A stretch of 64,000 nucleotides of DNA from Curtobacterium ammoniigenes NBRC 101786. GTDB taxonomy: Bacteria; Actinomycetota; Actinomycetes; Actinomycetales; Microbacteriaceae. The stretch is taken from assembly GCF_001571045.1 (NCBI RefSeq), contig NZ_BCSV01000001.1, positions 1 through 64,000 on the forward strand, written 5' to 3'. Under the pieces are notes generated by a model that was not told the DNA's origin, ran no database searches, and saw only the letters and a list, made by a program, of their open reading frames with translations. A program made the translations under genes and the position numbers. Shown one piece after another: positions 23,320-32,266 of this stretch. Numbering within the stretch: the first letter of the stretch is position 1; each line of letters opens with the position of its first letter.

Positions 23320-23796
23320 CTACCGGTTGTCCCAGCTGCTCTGGAACGAAGTTGAGCAGCGCGGGTCCGAGCCGGACTTGTCGAAGATGAACTGGATCTC
23401 GCCTCGCGAGGAGTTGCCCGCAGTCCAGAGGTCCAGGGTGTGCCAATTGCCGTCTTGAATCATCCGATCCGGTGACTTGGCGGAGTTTCCGCCGACGAAG
23501 AGGTTGATGTTGGCCTTATTGCCGCCCTGCTGCCCGTTGTGCTTTTGGATCCGGTATCGAAGAACGCTTCCGGTGGTCGTCGAACCGTCGGAGGCAGGTG
23601 ATGACACGCGCAGTTCAGCGGTGCCCGTGAAGTTGCCCGCTGAGCAGGAGACGGTCCGGTCCACGTACCTGGGCGTGGCGCCCGCGGATGTCGTTGACGC
23701 GGCGGCGACCGTTCCTGCCCCGAGTACTCCCGCCACCAGTGGAACGAGGGCCGCCGTTGCGAGGGCTGCGCGTACGGCCTTCGGCTTCTGAACCAT
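23320..23796 (-). CDS. Small secreted protein of unknown function
   Basis: 158 residues with a clear Sec signal peptide: KPKAVRAAL, a hydrophobic core, then an Ala-rich cleavage region ending near GTVAAA. The mature part is Ser/Thr/Gly/Asn-rich, predicted beta, with two cysteines (SCSAG, DPRCSTS). Recognisable blocks are LRYRIQKHNG, NINLFVGG, WHTLDLWTAG and GEIQFIFDKSG, suggesting a beta-sandwich. I do not recognise the family. AGGAG lies 6 bases before ATG 23796. Base composition is less GC-extreme than neighbours and repeated octamers lie upstream, hinting at acquired, specifically regulated DNA. Confidence 0.78.
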   Translation of the reverse strand: MVQKPKAVRAALATAALVPLVAGVLGAGTVAAASTTSAGATPRYVDRTVSCSAGNFTGTAELRVSSPASDGSTTTGSVLRYRIQKHNGQQGGNKANINLFVGGNSAKSPDRMIQDGNWHTLDLWTAGNSSRGEIQFIFDKSGSDPRCSTSFQSSWDNR

Positions 23797-23806
23797 CAGA
23801 ACTCCT

Positions 23807-23840
23807 ATCGTATGTGAAATATCGCATACATGATCGCATA
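23807..23840. promoter_or_regulatory. Repeated octamer upstream of secreted protein
   Basis: ATCGCATA occurs twice (23821-23828, 23833-23840) with a 12-base period, and a degenerate third copy ATCGTATG begins at 23807. AT-rich relative to the surroundings. It lies 11-44 bp upstream of the secreted-protein start, where an operator or the core promoter would be. Confidence 0.45.
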
Positions 23841-23988
23841 GGCGTGGTTGGGAGCAAAATCGGGTCGTCGGTGCACGACGTCTCGCGCTGTGGCGCGGCG
23901 GTTTTCGGCGTCCGTGGCGCCATTGCCGGGCCAACCCAACGGCCGCCGGTCTGGAGCGCGGCCGGCTGCTGATTGCGGACGGCCTCGC

Positions 23989-25959
23989 CTACTGGCAGTC
24001 GTACAGCCGGTCCGGCACGAGGTATGCCCCGCTGGCCGCGCCCGTCGATGCCGCGCCGCCGTACGTGCTCGCTGGCACGATCGTGCACGTGGCTCGCACC
24101 CACGACTGAATTGCCTTGAGGTTCGCGCTCGCGGTGCTGTTCTTCGATCCGGCACCGGTGAGGAGGACGAACCGGAGTTGATGATGCTGGACGAGGCTGA
24201 CGATCTGCGCCTTCGTCGGCGACGGCACGCGAGAGGTGTAGCCGCCGATCGGCAGGACGCGCCGTCCGCCATGCATGATGAGCGGCGCCGCGCTGCGCCA
24301 CGTGTCGGTGGCGAGCGCGCTCGCCATACCCACACTGTGCGCGGATGCGTACGCGAACATCGCCGCCTCCACCGCTGCGGTCCGCGGCCGTGCTCGGTTC
24401 GATGCGAGCCCCACGCCGTAGTACGTGTTGGCGGCCTGAATCTCTTCGGCAGCCTGCTTCGGCGCCGGACCCGCGTAGGCGTCGTTCGCCGACCCCGCGT
24501 ACGCCGGGTCGATCGTGGAGGCCGACCACACCATGGGCGCTAGGAGCGCTCCCACAATCGCCGCGGTGGCAGCGGCTGCCGGCCACTGCCTCCAGTCGCG
24601 CAACGGGCGACGACTCGCGCGAGTCAGGAGCAGGATTCCCGCGCCGAACCCGAGCACCGCGACCGGCAGTACCAGCCAGCCGGCGAACGTTCCGTAGTGC
24701 GCGATGAGGAAGAGCATCCAGGCGGTCTGCACGATCACCGTGATCGGGAGCGCGAACCGCATCTTCGATGCCGGGTGCTGCGTGTACTGGTACAGGAGCA
24801 CGACACCGATCGCGGTGAGCGACGCGAGCGGGAACGCCATGCTCGCCAGGTAGGCGGTGTGCGGCAGGCTCATCACACTGAGCACGGCGCCGAACACCAC
24901 GAACATGGAGCAGCTGAGCAGGACGCCGATCCGCAGCCCCGCGTCATGGCCGAAGGTCGACCAGTGCCGCGCGAGCGCGATGATGCCGAGCACGAGTCCG
25001 GCTGCGGCGAGCGGGTAGAACCAGCCGATCTGTGTCGCGTACTGGGGCAGGAACAGCTTCAACGGTGTGTGGCCGATGATCCCGCCGACGAGACCGACGG
25101 TGGACGCTGGTCCGGTGGGGTCGCTGCGGAGCGCACCGGGCCACCAGTTCTGCAGGAACCGGTTCACGCCGTTGTATCCGAGGACCATCGTGAACATGCT
25201 GTCGTTCGTCGTCCCATCGACGAACGGCCGACGCCCGATCGGGAACCATTGGATGAGCGTCATCCACGAGAACGACGTCGCGATCACCACGATGGCGGCT
25301 CCGGCCAGCGCTACCAGCCGGCGACGCATTGACACGGAGGCGACCCACACGTACACGACGGCGAGTGGCGGCAGCAGCAGCCACGCTTGCAGCATCTTCG
25401 CCTGAAACCCGAGGCCCACGAACGCGGCCGACAGCAGCAGCGGCCAGATTCGTCCCGAGTCAATCGATCGCTGCCATGCCAGCACCGCAAGGACCGTGAA
25501 CATGGTCAGCATGCCGTCTTCCATCGGGTGCGAGAACGTGGAGACGAGCAGCGGCGTCAGCGCCATCGAGAGCGCGGCGATCAGGCCGCCGACGTCGCCC
25601 ATCCAACGGCGGACGATCACGAAGACGGCGACGATTGTCACGAGGCCTTCGAGCATCTGGGGGATCGCGAGCGCCCACGGCGAGAACCCGAACAGTCGTG
25701 CTGACACGGCCTGCGGGACGAGGAAGCCGGACAGCTTGTCGAGCGTGATCGTCGCCTGGGGGTCGAACGAGCCGAAGAACAGCGCGCGCCAACTCGTCGA
25801 CATGCTTTTCACCGCGGTCGCGTAGAAGTCGGAGTAGCCGCTGCTCATGCTGACGAATGTGCAGAGGACCGCCCACGCGGCCAGAACGAGGACCAACGAC
25901 CACAGCACCCACTGCGGGATATCCCGCAATCGGTCACGAATTGGTAAACGTTGGCGCAT
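23989..25959 (-). CDS. ArnT/PMT-like polytopic glycosyltransferase (GT39/GT83 type)
   Basis: 656-residue membrane protein with about 12 hydrophobic helices. An acidic first periplasmic loop (SSGYSDFYATAVKSMSTSW), then DPQATITLDKLSGFLVPQAVSARLFG and the SHPMEDGMLTMFTVLA region, follow the layout of dolichyl/undecaprenyl-phosphate-sugar dependent transferases. The last 150 residues form an extracellular soluble domain (PAYAGSANDAYAGPAPKQ onward). It probably moves a sugar from a lipid carrier to a surface glycan or protein. No partner gene is in the same operon. Start ATG 25959 has no clear ribosome site; ends 30 bp from the upstream region of the secreted gene. Confidence 0.85.
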   Translation of the reverse strand: MRQRLPIRDRLRDIPQWVLWSLVLVLAAWAVLCTFVSMSSGYSDFYATAVKSMSTSWRALFFGSFDPQATITLDKLSGFLVPQAVSARLFGFSPWALAIPQMLEGLVTIVAVFVIVRRWMGDVGGLIAALSMALTPLLVSTFSHPMEDGMLTMFTVLAVLAWQRSIDSGRIWPLLLSAAFVGLGFQAKMLQAWLLLPPLAVVYVWVASVSMRRRLVALAGAAIVVIATSFSWMTLIQWFPIGRRPFVDGTTNDSMFTMVLGYNGVNRFLQNWWPGALRSDPTGPASTVGLVGGIIGHTPLKLFLPQYATQIGWFYPLAAAGLVLGIIALARHWSTFGHDAGLRIGVLLSCSMFVVFGAVLSVMSLPHTAYLASMAFPLASLTAIGVVLLYQYTQHPASKMRFALPITVIVQTAWMLFLIAHYGTFAGWLVLPVAVLGFGAGILLLTRASRRPLRDWRQWPAAAATAAIVGALLAPMVWSASTIDPAYAGSANDAYAGPAPKQAAEEIQAANTYYGVGLASNRARPRTAAVEAAMFAYASAHSVGMASALATDTWRSAAPLIMHGGRRVLPIGGYTSRVPSPTKAQIVSLVQHHQLRFVLLTGAGSKNSTASANLKAIQSWVRATCTIVPASTYGGAASTGAASGAYLVPDRLYDCQ

Positions 25960-26232
25960 CGACGCTCATCTTGGCATCATCCGACCTCCCTGTGCTCAGC
26001 GGACGACGCGAACGGGGATGGGCGACTGCGACGACGCTCAGGCGCCGAGAGTCGGTGGCTCTCCGGGTGGAATGGTCGACGAGGGGGCGCGAACGTGCAA
26101 TGCACCGTCCGGTGCTGGCCCGCCGACGCTGCGAGAACTGCGGAATCCGTGCGGAGCGCGTCCCCTCGTACCGCGCGACAATGGGCGGCGACGGCGTCGA
26201 TCAGTCGCCCGAGCAGACGCATCGCACACGGC

Positions 26233-26240
26233 GGAAGGAG
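26233..26240 (+). promoter_or_regulatory. Ribosome binding site of VOC gene
   Basis: GGAAGGAG, 6 bases before ATG 26247. This decides the start, since the frame is open for 130 codons upstream. The 25960-26246 gap otherwise shows nothing recognisable. Confidence 0.7.
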
Positions 26241-26246
26241 TCGACG

Positions 26247-26675
26247 ATGTCGATCGCATTGACCCCCTATTTGGGGTTTCGAGACAACGCCCGTGAGGCG
26301 CTCGAGTTCTATCATTCGGTGCTCGGCGGCGAGCTCACCCTCACGACATTCGCCGACGGCGGCATGGAGGTCGGCGAGGGCGAGGGTGCGAAGATCATGC
26401 ACGGGCAACTCACCGCGACGAACGGACTCATGCTGATGGGAGCCGACACCCCGAGCAGCATGCGGCTCGCCGACGAGAGCAACATCACCGTGTCGCTGAG
26501 CGGCGACGACGAAGCGACGCTCACCGGTTACTGGGAACGCCTCAGCGAGGGGGCGACCGTGCTCGACCCGCTGCGCCAGGCGCCCTGGGGCGATCAGTTC
26601 GGCATGCTCCGCGACCGGTTCGGCACCGCCTGGCTCGTCAACATCAGCGCCAACCGCGCCGACGATCAGGGATAG
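26247..26675 (+). CDS. VOC family (PhnB-like) protein
   Basis: 142 residues, one glyoxalase/bleomycin-resistance fold of the PhnB (3-demethylubiquinone-9 methyltransferase-like) branch. LTPYLGFRDNAREALEFYHSVLGGELTLTTF is the first beta-alpha module, and the second ends PWGDQFGMLRDRFGTAWLVNI. Metal ligand positions are not all obvious. Function of this branch is unknown. Its last 10 bases overlap the 3' end of the convergent mannosyltransferase gene. Confidence 0.9.
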   Translation: MSIALTPYLGFRDNAREALEFYHSVLGGELTLTTFADGGMEVGEGEGAKIMHGQLTATNGLMLMGADTPSSMRLADESNITVSLSGDDEATLTGYWERLSEGATVLDPLRQAPWGDQFGMLRDRFGTAWLVNISANRADDQG

Positions 26676-27889
26676 CCGAGGAACCAGAGCAGCACGATCG
26701 CAACCGGCTGCAGGACGAGCCCAACGGCGAGCCACAGCACGGCACGTCGTCGCGAGCCGACGAAGACGTCGGATCCGAGCGCCGGCGCCATGGGCATTAG
26801 CAGTCGCGGCAGACTCTGCTGCGGCAGGAACACGGCGACGAGGTACAGGCCGTAGGCGCACACGAATGCCCACGGGCCGAGGCCGATCCGCCGAACTTCG
26901 CGGCGGGCGAAGAACCAGCCCCCCGCCGCAAGGATCGCGAGCACGAGCGCGATCCCGCCCACTCCGAGCCACCGGCCGGCGAACAGGAACCATGGCGCGA
27001 ACGGATGGAATGACACCCGTCCAACAAACCCCGTCCACCACGACAGTTCCGTGTCGAGGTACGCCGACGGCACTCCCGTGACGGCGCCTGCGATCAGTGG
27101 CCACGCCAGGCCGGCGGCCGCCACAACCAGCCCAGCGATGACGACCGCGACGCGGCGGTCCCAGCCGAACCTCGGGCCGCCGCGGGACGCGCGCACCCAC
27201 CGCACCACCAGCTCGACCGCGAGGGCGACGGCGAGCGCAAGCACACCCGGTCGCGTGAACGCGGCGACCACCCCGAGGGCGGCGACAAGCCAGTACCGCT
27301 GTCGCGTCAGCGCCAGGAGCGCCGCGAACACGAGCAGCAGAAACATGCTCTCCGCATAGGACACCTGCAACAGGAACCCCATCGGACCGAACACGAACAG
27401 TGCGGTCGCTCGCCGCGCACGGGTGGAGCAACCCGTCGTCGCGACGAGGCGATACAGCATGATCGCGGCTCCGGCCCCGCAGAGCGTCGCGACGATGACA
27501 CCGGCAAGCCAGAACGACGCGCCGGTCAGCATCACCGCTCGCACGACCGCCGGGAACACGGGGAGGAACGCCCACGGATTGGGGAGCACGGTTCCGGCTG
27601 CATCCCGTGGCAGTCGGGTCGGATACCCGTGTTCCGCGATCGTGCGATAGAACGACGCATCCCACGACCCGGAGAACGTCAGGAACGACGGATCACTTCG
27701 ATGGCTTGCAAACGACCAGCCGGCGGCGGTGGCGATGCCGAACATCAGTGCGAGCAAGGTCGTGCTCACGATGCGGGACGCGACCCAGAGCGTCAGGGGA
27801 GCGGCCCAGCGGCTGTGACGGGCCTCCAGTGCGATCCGAACGAACCGGAGGCGCGCGGAGCGTCGACGAGATGGGGTTGCGGTGCTCAC
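26666..27889 (-). CDS. PIG-V-like membrane mannosyltransferase
   Basis: 407 residues with about 9-10 hydrophobic segments. The early extracellular block SGSWDASFYRTIAEHGYP carries the WD pair of GT-C enzymes related to GPI mannosyltransferase II (PIG-V). The NPWAFLPVFPAVVRAV, GCSTRARRATALFVFGP and SYAESMFLLLVFAALLALTRQRYW segments also fit. In actinobacteria such proteins use polyprenyl-phosphomannose. GTG 27889 overlaps the MaoC stop in a GTGA arrangement, so translation is coupled. Acceptor unknown. Confidence 0.85.
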   Translation of the reverse strand: MSTATPSRRRSARLRFVRIALEARHSRWAAPLTLWVASRIVSTTLLALMFGIATAAGWSFASHRSDPSFLTFSGSWDASFYRTIAEHGYPTRLPRDAAGTVLPNPWAFLPVFPAVVRAVMLTGASFWLAGVIVATLCGAGAAIMLYRLVATTGCSTRARRATALFVFGPMGFLLQVSYAESMFLLLVFAALLALTRQRYWLVAALGVVAAFTRPGVLALAVALAVELVVRWVRASRGGPRFGWDRRVAVVIAGLVVAAAGLAWPLIAGAVTGVPSAYLDTELSWWTGFVGRVSFHPFAPWFLFAGRWLGVGGIALVLAILAAGGWFFARREVRRIGLGPWAFVCAYGLYLVAVFLPQQSLPRLLMPMAPALGSDVFVGSRRRAVLWLAVGLVLQPVAIVLLWFLGYP

Positions 27890-28347
27890 GGCTCCAGGAT
27901 CGCGGCGTCGCGGGTCAGCACCATGAGGTCCATGCGGCCCTGCTGGACGACCTCGCCGCGCTGGTTGCGCAGGGTCACGAGGCGTTCGACGATGCCCGTG
28001 CGGCCGGAGCTGGTGCGCCGAGTGGACAGGATCTCGACGGTGCAGGTCACGGTGTCGCCGATGAACACGGGTGCGGTAAACCGCCACGCGTCGATGCCGA
28101 GAAGCGCGACCGCCGACCCCTCGAACACGCCGGTGCGTGCGATGAGTCCGAGGCAGAGCGACGCACCGAGCATGCCGTGCACGATGCGCTGACCAAAGCG
28201 AGTACCCCTCGCGAATTCCGCGTCGGTATGCACCTGGTTGTTGTCGTTGGTCCACGCCGCGAACGACATGACGTCCGCTTCGGTGATGGTGCGGCCAGGG
28301 GTGGTGAACACCTGCCCGGCGTCGAGATCCTCGAGGTAGTGCGGCAC
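27886..28347 (-). CDS. MaoC family hydratase/dehydratase
   Basis: 153-residue hot-dog fold protein. The hydratase-2 motif is present: WTNDNNQVHTDAEFA with catalytic Asp and His, then RIVHGMLGASLCLGLIAR. Such enzymes hydrate enoyl-CoA or act on acyl carriers; in actinobacteria they also include substrate-specific lipid dehydratases. GTG 28347 gives the usual PHYLEDLDAGQVF start. An ATG 18 codons upstream is possible but adds a Cys/Arg-rich stretch unlike the family. A GAGACT box lies 6 bases before the GTG. Confidence 0.82.
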   Translation of the reverse strand: MPHYLEDLDAGQVFTTPGRTITEADVMSFAAWTNDNNQVHTDAEFARGTRFGQRIVHGMLGASLCLGLIARTGVFEGSAVALLGIDAWRFTAPVFIGDTVTCTVEILSTRRTSSGRTGIVERLVTLRNQRGEVVQQGRMDLMVLTRDAAILEP

Positions 28348-28766
28348 TCCGCAAGTCTCGCATGCGGTGCGGCCACGCTTGCGTGATCCCGCACGATGCA
28401 CCGTGTCCCCCTTGTGGGTGACTTCTCAGGGTGATTACCGTCGCCCCATCGACATCGGTTGTTCCCTCGGGACGATTCGAAGTCGACGCACCGCAGCTCC
28501 TCCAGTACCCACTGCAGGTCGTTTCACCCCCGCGCCGCCTCGACGGCGCTGTACCCAACTCGGGCAGCATCCGCCTGCGCTCGCTGCCCGCGCACGTCCC
28601 GATGAACCCGCGTTCGGACGTGCTCCCTCGCAGTGCATCGCCCTGCCGTCGTGGCCGCACGCCTCCTCGGCTCCGCTCTGCCTGCACGCGTTCCCGCTCG
28701 TCAAGAACAGTCCCTGCTCGACAAGAACAGCCCCTGCTCGTCCAGCCCAACTGAGGACCCGAACTC
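28348..28766. other. 419-bp leader region of polysaccharide operon
   Basis: No gene supported. The DNA is pyrimidine-rich on the + strand, and open frames here are low-complexity Arg/Ser/Pro. Near the end (28702-28741) is a 20-bp tandem duplication (CAAGAACAGTCCCTGCTCGA and a near-copy). A Shine-Dalgarno GAGGA follows at about 28753. The length suggests a long 5' untranslated region or remote promoter for the operon at 28767. Confidence 0.5.
28702..28741. repeat. 20-bp tandem duplication upstream of the GT2 gene
   Basis: Two copies of CAAGAACAGYCCCTGCTCG with two mismatches, ending 26 bp before the glycosyltransferase ATG. Would lie in the mRNA leader. Confidence 0.7.
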
Positions 28767-30164
28767 ATGTACCCACTGGAAATGCTTCCCGCGACCCTGG
28801 CGCACGCCGTACCCGCGGCGGTCGGCGCGCTGCAGCTCGCCGCCGCCCACGCGGCTCCGACCCACAACGCGCTCCAGACGATCTTCAACGAGGTCACCTC
28901 GCTCGGTCATCAGGCGCTCCGCTACCTGACGATCGGCCTCGCCGGCATCATCGTTTGGTCGCTGTGGCTCTACCGCGTGATCCTCTCGGCGATCGCCAAG
29001 CCCGTCGTCAACGACTTCCGCACGACCACATCGGTCGTCGTGCCCTCCTACCACGAGGATCCCGACATCCTGCTCCGCTGCCTCGAGAGCTGGCGGTCGC
29101 AGCATCCGGACGAGATCATCATCGTGCTCGACGTCGCGGACGTCGACGCCTACCAGCGCATCGTCGCGATCGGCGATCCGACCGTCAAGCCGGTGCTGTT
29201 CCACCACGTCGGCAAGCGGAGCGCCCTCGGACAGGGCATCCGCATGGCGCGCTACGACACCGTCGTGCTCGTCGACTCGGACACGTCGTGGGAGCCCGGC
29301 CTCCTCGAGGCGGTGCAGATGCCCTTCATCGACCCGGCGGTCGGCGGCGTCGGGACGCAGCAGAACGTCTATCAGCGCAACTCGAGCCTCTGGCGGATGA
29401 TCGCCGACTGGCTGGTGAACCTCCGCTACTACAACTACGTCCCGGCCATGGGGCGTGCCGGTGCGGTGCCCTGCCTCTCCGGTCGGACCGCCGCGTACCG
29501 GCGTACCGCGATCCTGCCGGTGCTCGACAACCTCGAGAACGAGTTCTTCATGGGGCGCCGGTGCATCGCCGGCGATGACGGGAGGCTCACCTGGCTGGTC
29601 CTTGCCTCCGGCTTCAAGACCGTGCACCAGTCGAACGCGAAAGCGCTCTCGATGTTCCCCGCGAGCATGCGAGCGTTCTTCAAGCAGCGCCTCCGCTGGA
29701 GCCGCAACTCCTATCGGACCTATCTGACGGCGATCGCGAAGGGCTGGGTGTGGCGGGTGCCGTTCGTCACCAAGATCACCGTGCTCCAGATCATCCTCAC
29801 GCCGCTCACCATGGGCATCACGATCTGGTACCTCGTGTTCAGCCGGCTCGAGATCAGCGTCGTCGGCGCCTGGTTCGTCCTCGCCTGGCTGCTCGTCGGT
29901 CGTATGATCCGCGGGCTCAGCGACCTGAAGCGCCACCCGCTCGACTTCTTCATCCTGCCGATCCTGGCCCTCGTCGTGATCGTGATCGCGCTGCCGATCA
30001 AGGTGTACGCGTTCCTCACGATGAACAAGCAGGGTTGGCTCACCCGGCACGCCGACCGCATCGGCGGTGACGGCCAGACCGCCAGCACCCTCCTTCCACC
30101 CGCGCCGCCGGCTCCCGTCCGCGAAGCGCCCATCCTCACCAACGACGAGGCGGTGACAGCATGA
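28767..30164 (+). CDS. Processive family-2 glycosyltransferase (hyaluronan/chitin/alginate-synthase-like)
   Basis: 465-residue membrane-embedded polysaccharide synthase. An N-terminal helix (about residues 52-75) leads into the cytosolic GT-A domain. UDP-sugar motifs: VVVPSYHEDPD (92-100), the DxD-like VDSD (169-172), the acceptor-site GDD (269-271) and the QRLRW motif (307-311) that marks processive inverting enzymes. Three or four C-terminal helices form the export channel (330-430). It should polymerise a nucleotide sugar and export the chain. First of three overlapping genes with secreted beta-helix proteins, then UDP-glucose dehydrogenase. GAGGA about 9 bases before ATG 28767. Confidence 0.9.
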   Translation: MYPLEMLPATLAHAVPAAVGALQLAAAHAAPTHNALQTIFNEVTSLGHQALRYLTIGLAGIIVWSLWLYRVILSAIAKPVVNDFRTTTSVVVPSYHEDPDILLRCLESWRSQHPDEIIIVLDVADVDAYQRIVAIGDPTVKPVLFHHVGKRSALGQGIRMARYDTVVLVDSDTSWEPGLLEAVQMPFIDPAVGGVGTQQNVYQRNSSLWRMIADWLVNLRYYNYVPAMGRAGAVPCLSGRTAAYRRTAILPVLDNLENEFFMGRRCIAGDDGRLTWLVLASGFKTVHQSNAKALSMFPASMRAFFKQRLRWSRNSYRTYLTAIAKGWVWRVPFVTKITVLQIILTPLTMGITIWYLVFSRLEISVVGAWFVLAWLLVGRMIRGLSDLKRHPLDFFILPILALVVIVIALPIKVYAFLTMNKQGWLTRHADRIGGDGQTASTLLPPAPPAPVREAPILTNDEAVTA

Positions 30165-32266
30165 CCACCACGACCCGAGCCTCCGGAGGAGGCGCCCGCC
30201 GCGCGACCCGTGTCCTCGCTGCGACGATCGCGATCGCCACGGCTGCAGCGCTCGCCGTGCTCATCCCGGCCAGCGCCCAGGCAGCGACCGCACCCACACC
30301 CGTCACCGGCACGAACGCGGCCGGCCAGCAGGTGATCACCGGGCGCCCCTACCCCGGCAGCCCGAACAAGGAGGCCAAGCTCGTCGACGCCGAGATGCAG
30401 CGCATGTACTCGATCCGCGCGATCAGCTCTGCGGCCAGGTGGAGCGGCGCGAACACGGCGGTGCCGTTCCGGTTGAAGATCGGCAACTCGTTCACGCTTG
30501 TGCTCGTCGCCCGCCAGGCGCCGTACACCGTGCAGGATCTGCTCTCGCTCGCGCCGTCGTCGTTCGTGCAGATGCCGGACCACTCCTATCTGCTGAGCGA
30601 GGACGTCTTCGTCGCGGCGGGCGCGACGCTGCAGCTGTCCAATCCGGACGGCATGCACATCCATCTGCAGAGCAACCCGTCGGGGTTCACGAGCATCGTG
30701 ACTGAGCAGGGGAACCTGCAGGTCGTCGGGTCGGCGAAAGCGCCCGTCGTCCTCGACGCGTGGGATCCGCAGACCGGCAAGGTCGACACGGACACGAGTG
30801 ACGGTCGCTCCTACGTCAGCGTCAACGGCGGCCTTGCCACGTTCAAGTACGCATCCTTCCGGAACCTCGGGTTCTGGAGCGGCGTGACCGGCGGCGTGAC
30901 CCTGTCGCGCACGAAGATGTCCGCCGCGGACATGCTCGTCGCCCGCGGCAACAGTGCCGGCGCCGGCAAGACGCCGCTGCAGAACTTCGGCGCGACCCTC
31001 CTGCCGGCCGGGGTGCCGAACACTCCAGCGAACTCGTCGGTCGATCCGTCGAGCACCGGCGGCTACAGCTACGTGTCCGCACTCATCCAGCACTCGTCGT
31101 TCGTCGGGAACGCCTACGGGCTCTTCCTCACCGGAGCCGACGGCGTCACGATCTCGAACAGCTCGATCCGCGACTCGCTGATCGACGGGCTGGTCCTGCA
31201 CCGCTACGTGACGAACAGCACGATCAGCAGCGTCACGTCCACCGGCAACGCCATCGACGGGGTCGACATGACCCGCGCCTCCACCGGCATCGTGTTCAAC
31301 GAGGTCACCGCGAACGAGAACGGCCGGAACGGGATCACGATCAATGGCACGCCCCTCGCCAGCGGCCCGAACGCCACCGGAACCCCGGTCAACACCTACG
31401 GCAACAACACCGTCACCGACAGCACGGCCAACGACAACGCGCGCTACGGCATCGAGGTGATGGGTGGCCAGAACGTGCGCATCACCGGCAACGAGGTGCG
31501 CGGCGACCTGTCCGGCATCGTCGTGACCAACGCGGCGACGAACGTGACGATCCGCAACAACACCATCGACACGATGCAGAAGAACGGCATCTCGATGATC
31601 ACGAACTCCACCGGGATCACCGTGGCGGACAACGTGATCACGAAGGCCCGGATCGGCGTGTACGGCCGCAATGCCTCCGCGACGATCGCGCGCAACAAGC
31701 TGAGCGGGATCTCGCTGCACGGCGTCGTCCTGCTCGGGACCGCGCAGGGCGCGCTCGTCGAGAACAACACGATCGCCGGACGAGGCCCGAGCGCGGTCGA
31801 CATCGGCCGCGCACAGGGCGCCAAGCAGACCTTCAACACGGTCGACCAGTGGGTCTCCACGAAGCCGCTGCTCGTCACGATCCGGTCGATTTTCCAGCCG
31901 CTGACCGTGATGTGGCTGATCCTGCTGCTCGTTGTCCTCATCGCAGCCATCGGTGGGATCCGTCGCCGTCGCCGCGGTGCCGTCCGTGCCCACCCGTACG
32001 CGGCGCTCGCCCCGCTCTCCTCCTACACGAAGGGTGTGGTCGACCCCGAGACGCTCGGACTCCCCCCGGCGCCCTACCGGCTCGCGGAACGAGCGGCCGC
32101 GCAGGAGCCCGCGCCGACCGAGTCCGCGGTGGTACCAGCCGCCATGTCCGACGCTGCGGCGAACGGCTCGGAGCGCGACACCGAACGGGAGGCTGCCCAA
32201 CCGTCGCCGGTAGGCCTCCGATTCGATGACGGGCCGGCCGGCGCGATCCCCGCGATGGGAGTGTGA
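30161..32266 (+). CDS. Secreted, membrane-anchored right-handed beta-helix protein
   Basis: 701 residues. A signal peptide lies at about residues 17-42 (ending ASAQAA). Residues about 280-560 are successive beta-helix coils with Asn-ladder repeats (FLTGADGVTISNSSI, NNTVTDSTANDNARYGIEV, VTIRNNTIDTMQKNGI). One C-terminal transmembrane helix (PLTVMWLILLLVVLIAAIGG) precedes RRRRR and a 100-residue cytoplasmic tail. The fold is that of polysaccharide C5-epimerases, lyases and hydrolases. ATG overlaps the glycosyltransferase stop (ATGA), so they are made together. Probable job: modifying the exported chain at the outer membrane face. Catalytic residues cannot be assigned by eye. Confidence 0.85.
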   Translation: MTTTTRASGGGARRATRVLAATIAIATAAALAVLIPASAQAATAPTPVTGTNAAGQQVITGRPYPGSPNKEAKLVDAEMQRMYSIRAISSAARWSGANTAVPFRLKIGNSFTLVLVARQAPYTVQDLLSLAPSSFVQMPDHSYLLSEDVFVAAGATLQLSNPDGMHIHLQSNPSGFTSIVTEQGNLQVVGSAKAPVVLDAWDPQTGKVDTDTSDGRSYVSVNGGLATFKYASFRNLGFWSGVTGGVTLSRTKMSAADMLVARGNSAGAGKTPLQNFGATLLPAGVPNTPANSSVDPSSTGGYSYVSALIQHSSFVGNAYGLFLTGADGVTISNSSIRDSLIDGLVLHRYVTNSTISSVTSTGNAIDGVDMTRASTGIVFNEVTANENGRNGITINGTPLASGPNATGTPVNTYGNNTVTDSTANDNARYGIEVMGGQNVRITGNEVRGDLSGIVVTNAATNVTIRNNTIDTMQKNGISMITNSTGITVADNVITKARIGVYGRNASATIARNKLSGISLHGVVLLGTAQGALVENNTIAGRGPSAVDIGRAQGAKQTFNTVDQWVSTKPLLVTIRSIFQPLTVMWLILLLVVLIAAIGGIRRRRRGAVRAHPYAALAPLSSYTKGVVDPETLGLPPAPYRLAERAAAQEPAPTESAVVPAAMSDAAANGSERDTEREAAQPSPVGLRFDDGPAGAIPAMGV

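Noticed and set aside
28431-28754. 107-codon frame before the glycosyltransferase
   Set aside because: Overlaps a tandem repeat, low complexity, and no ribosome site; more likely leader RNA.
29720-32200. Minus-strand frame across the beta-helix gene
   Set aside because: Repetitive Val/Arg/Asp translation without fold; the plus-strand gene has a signal peptide and beta-helix coils.
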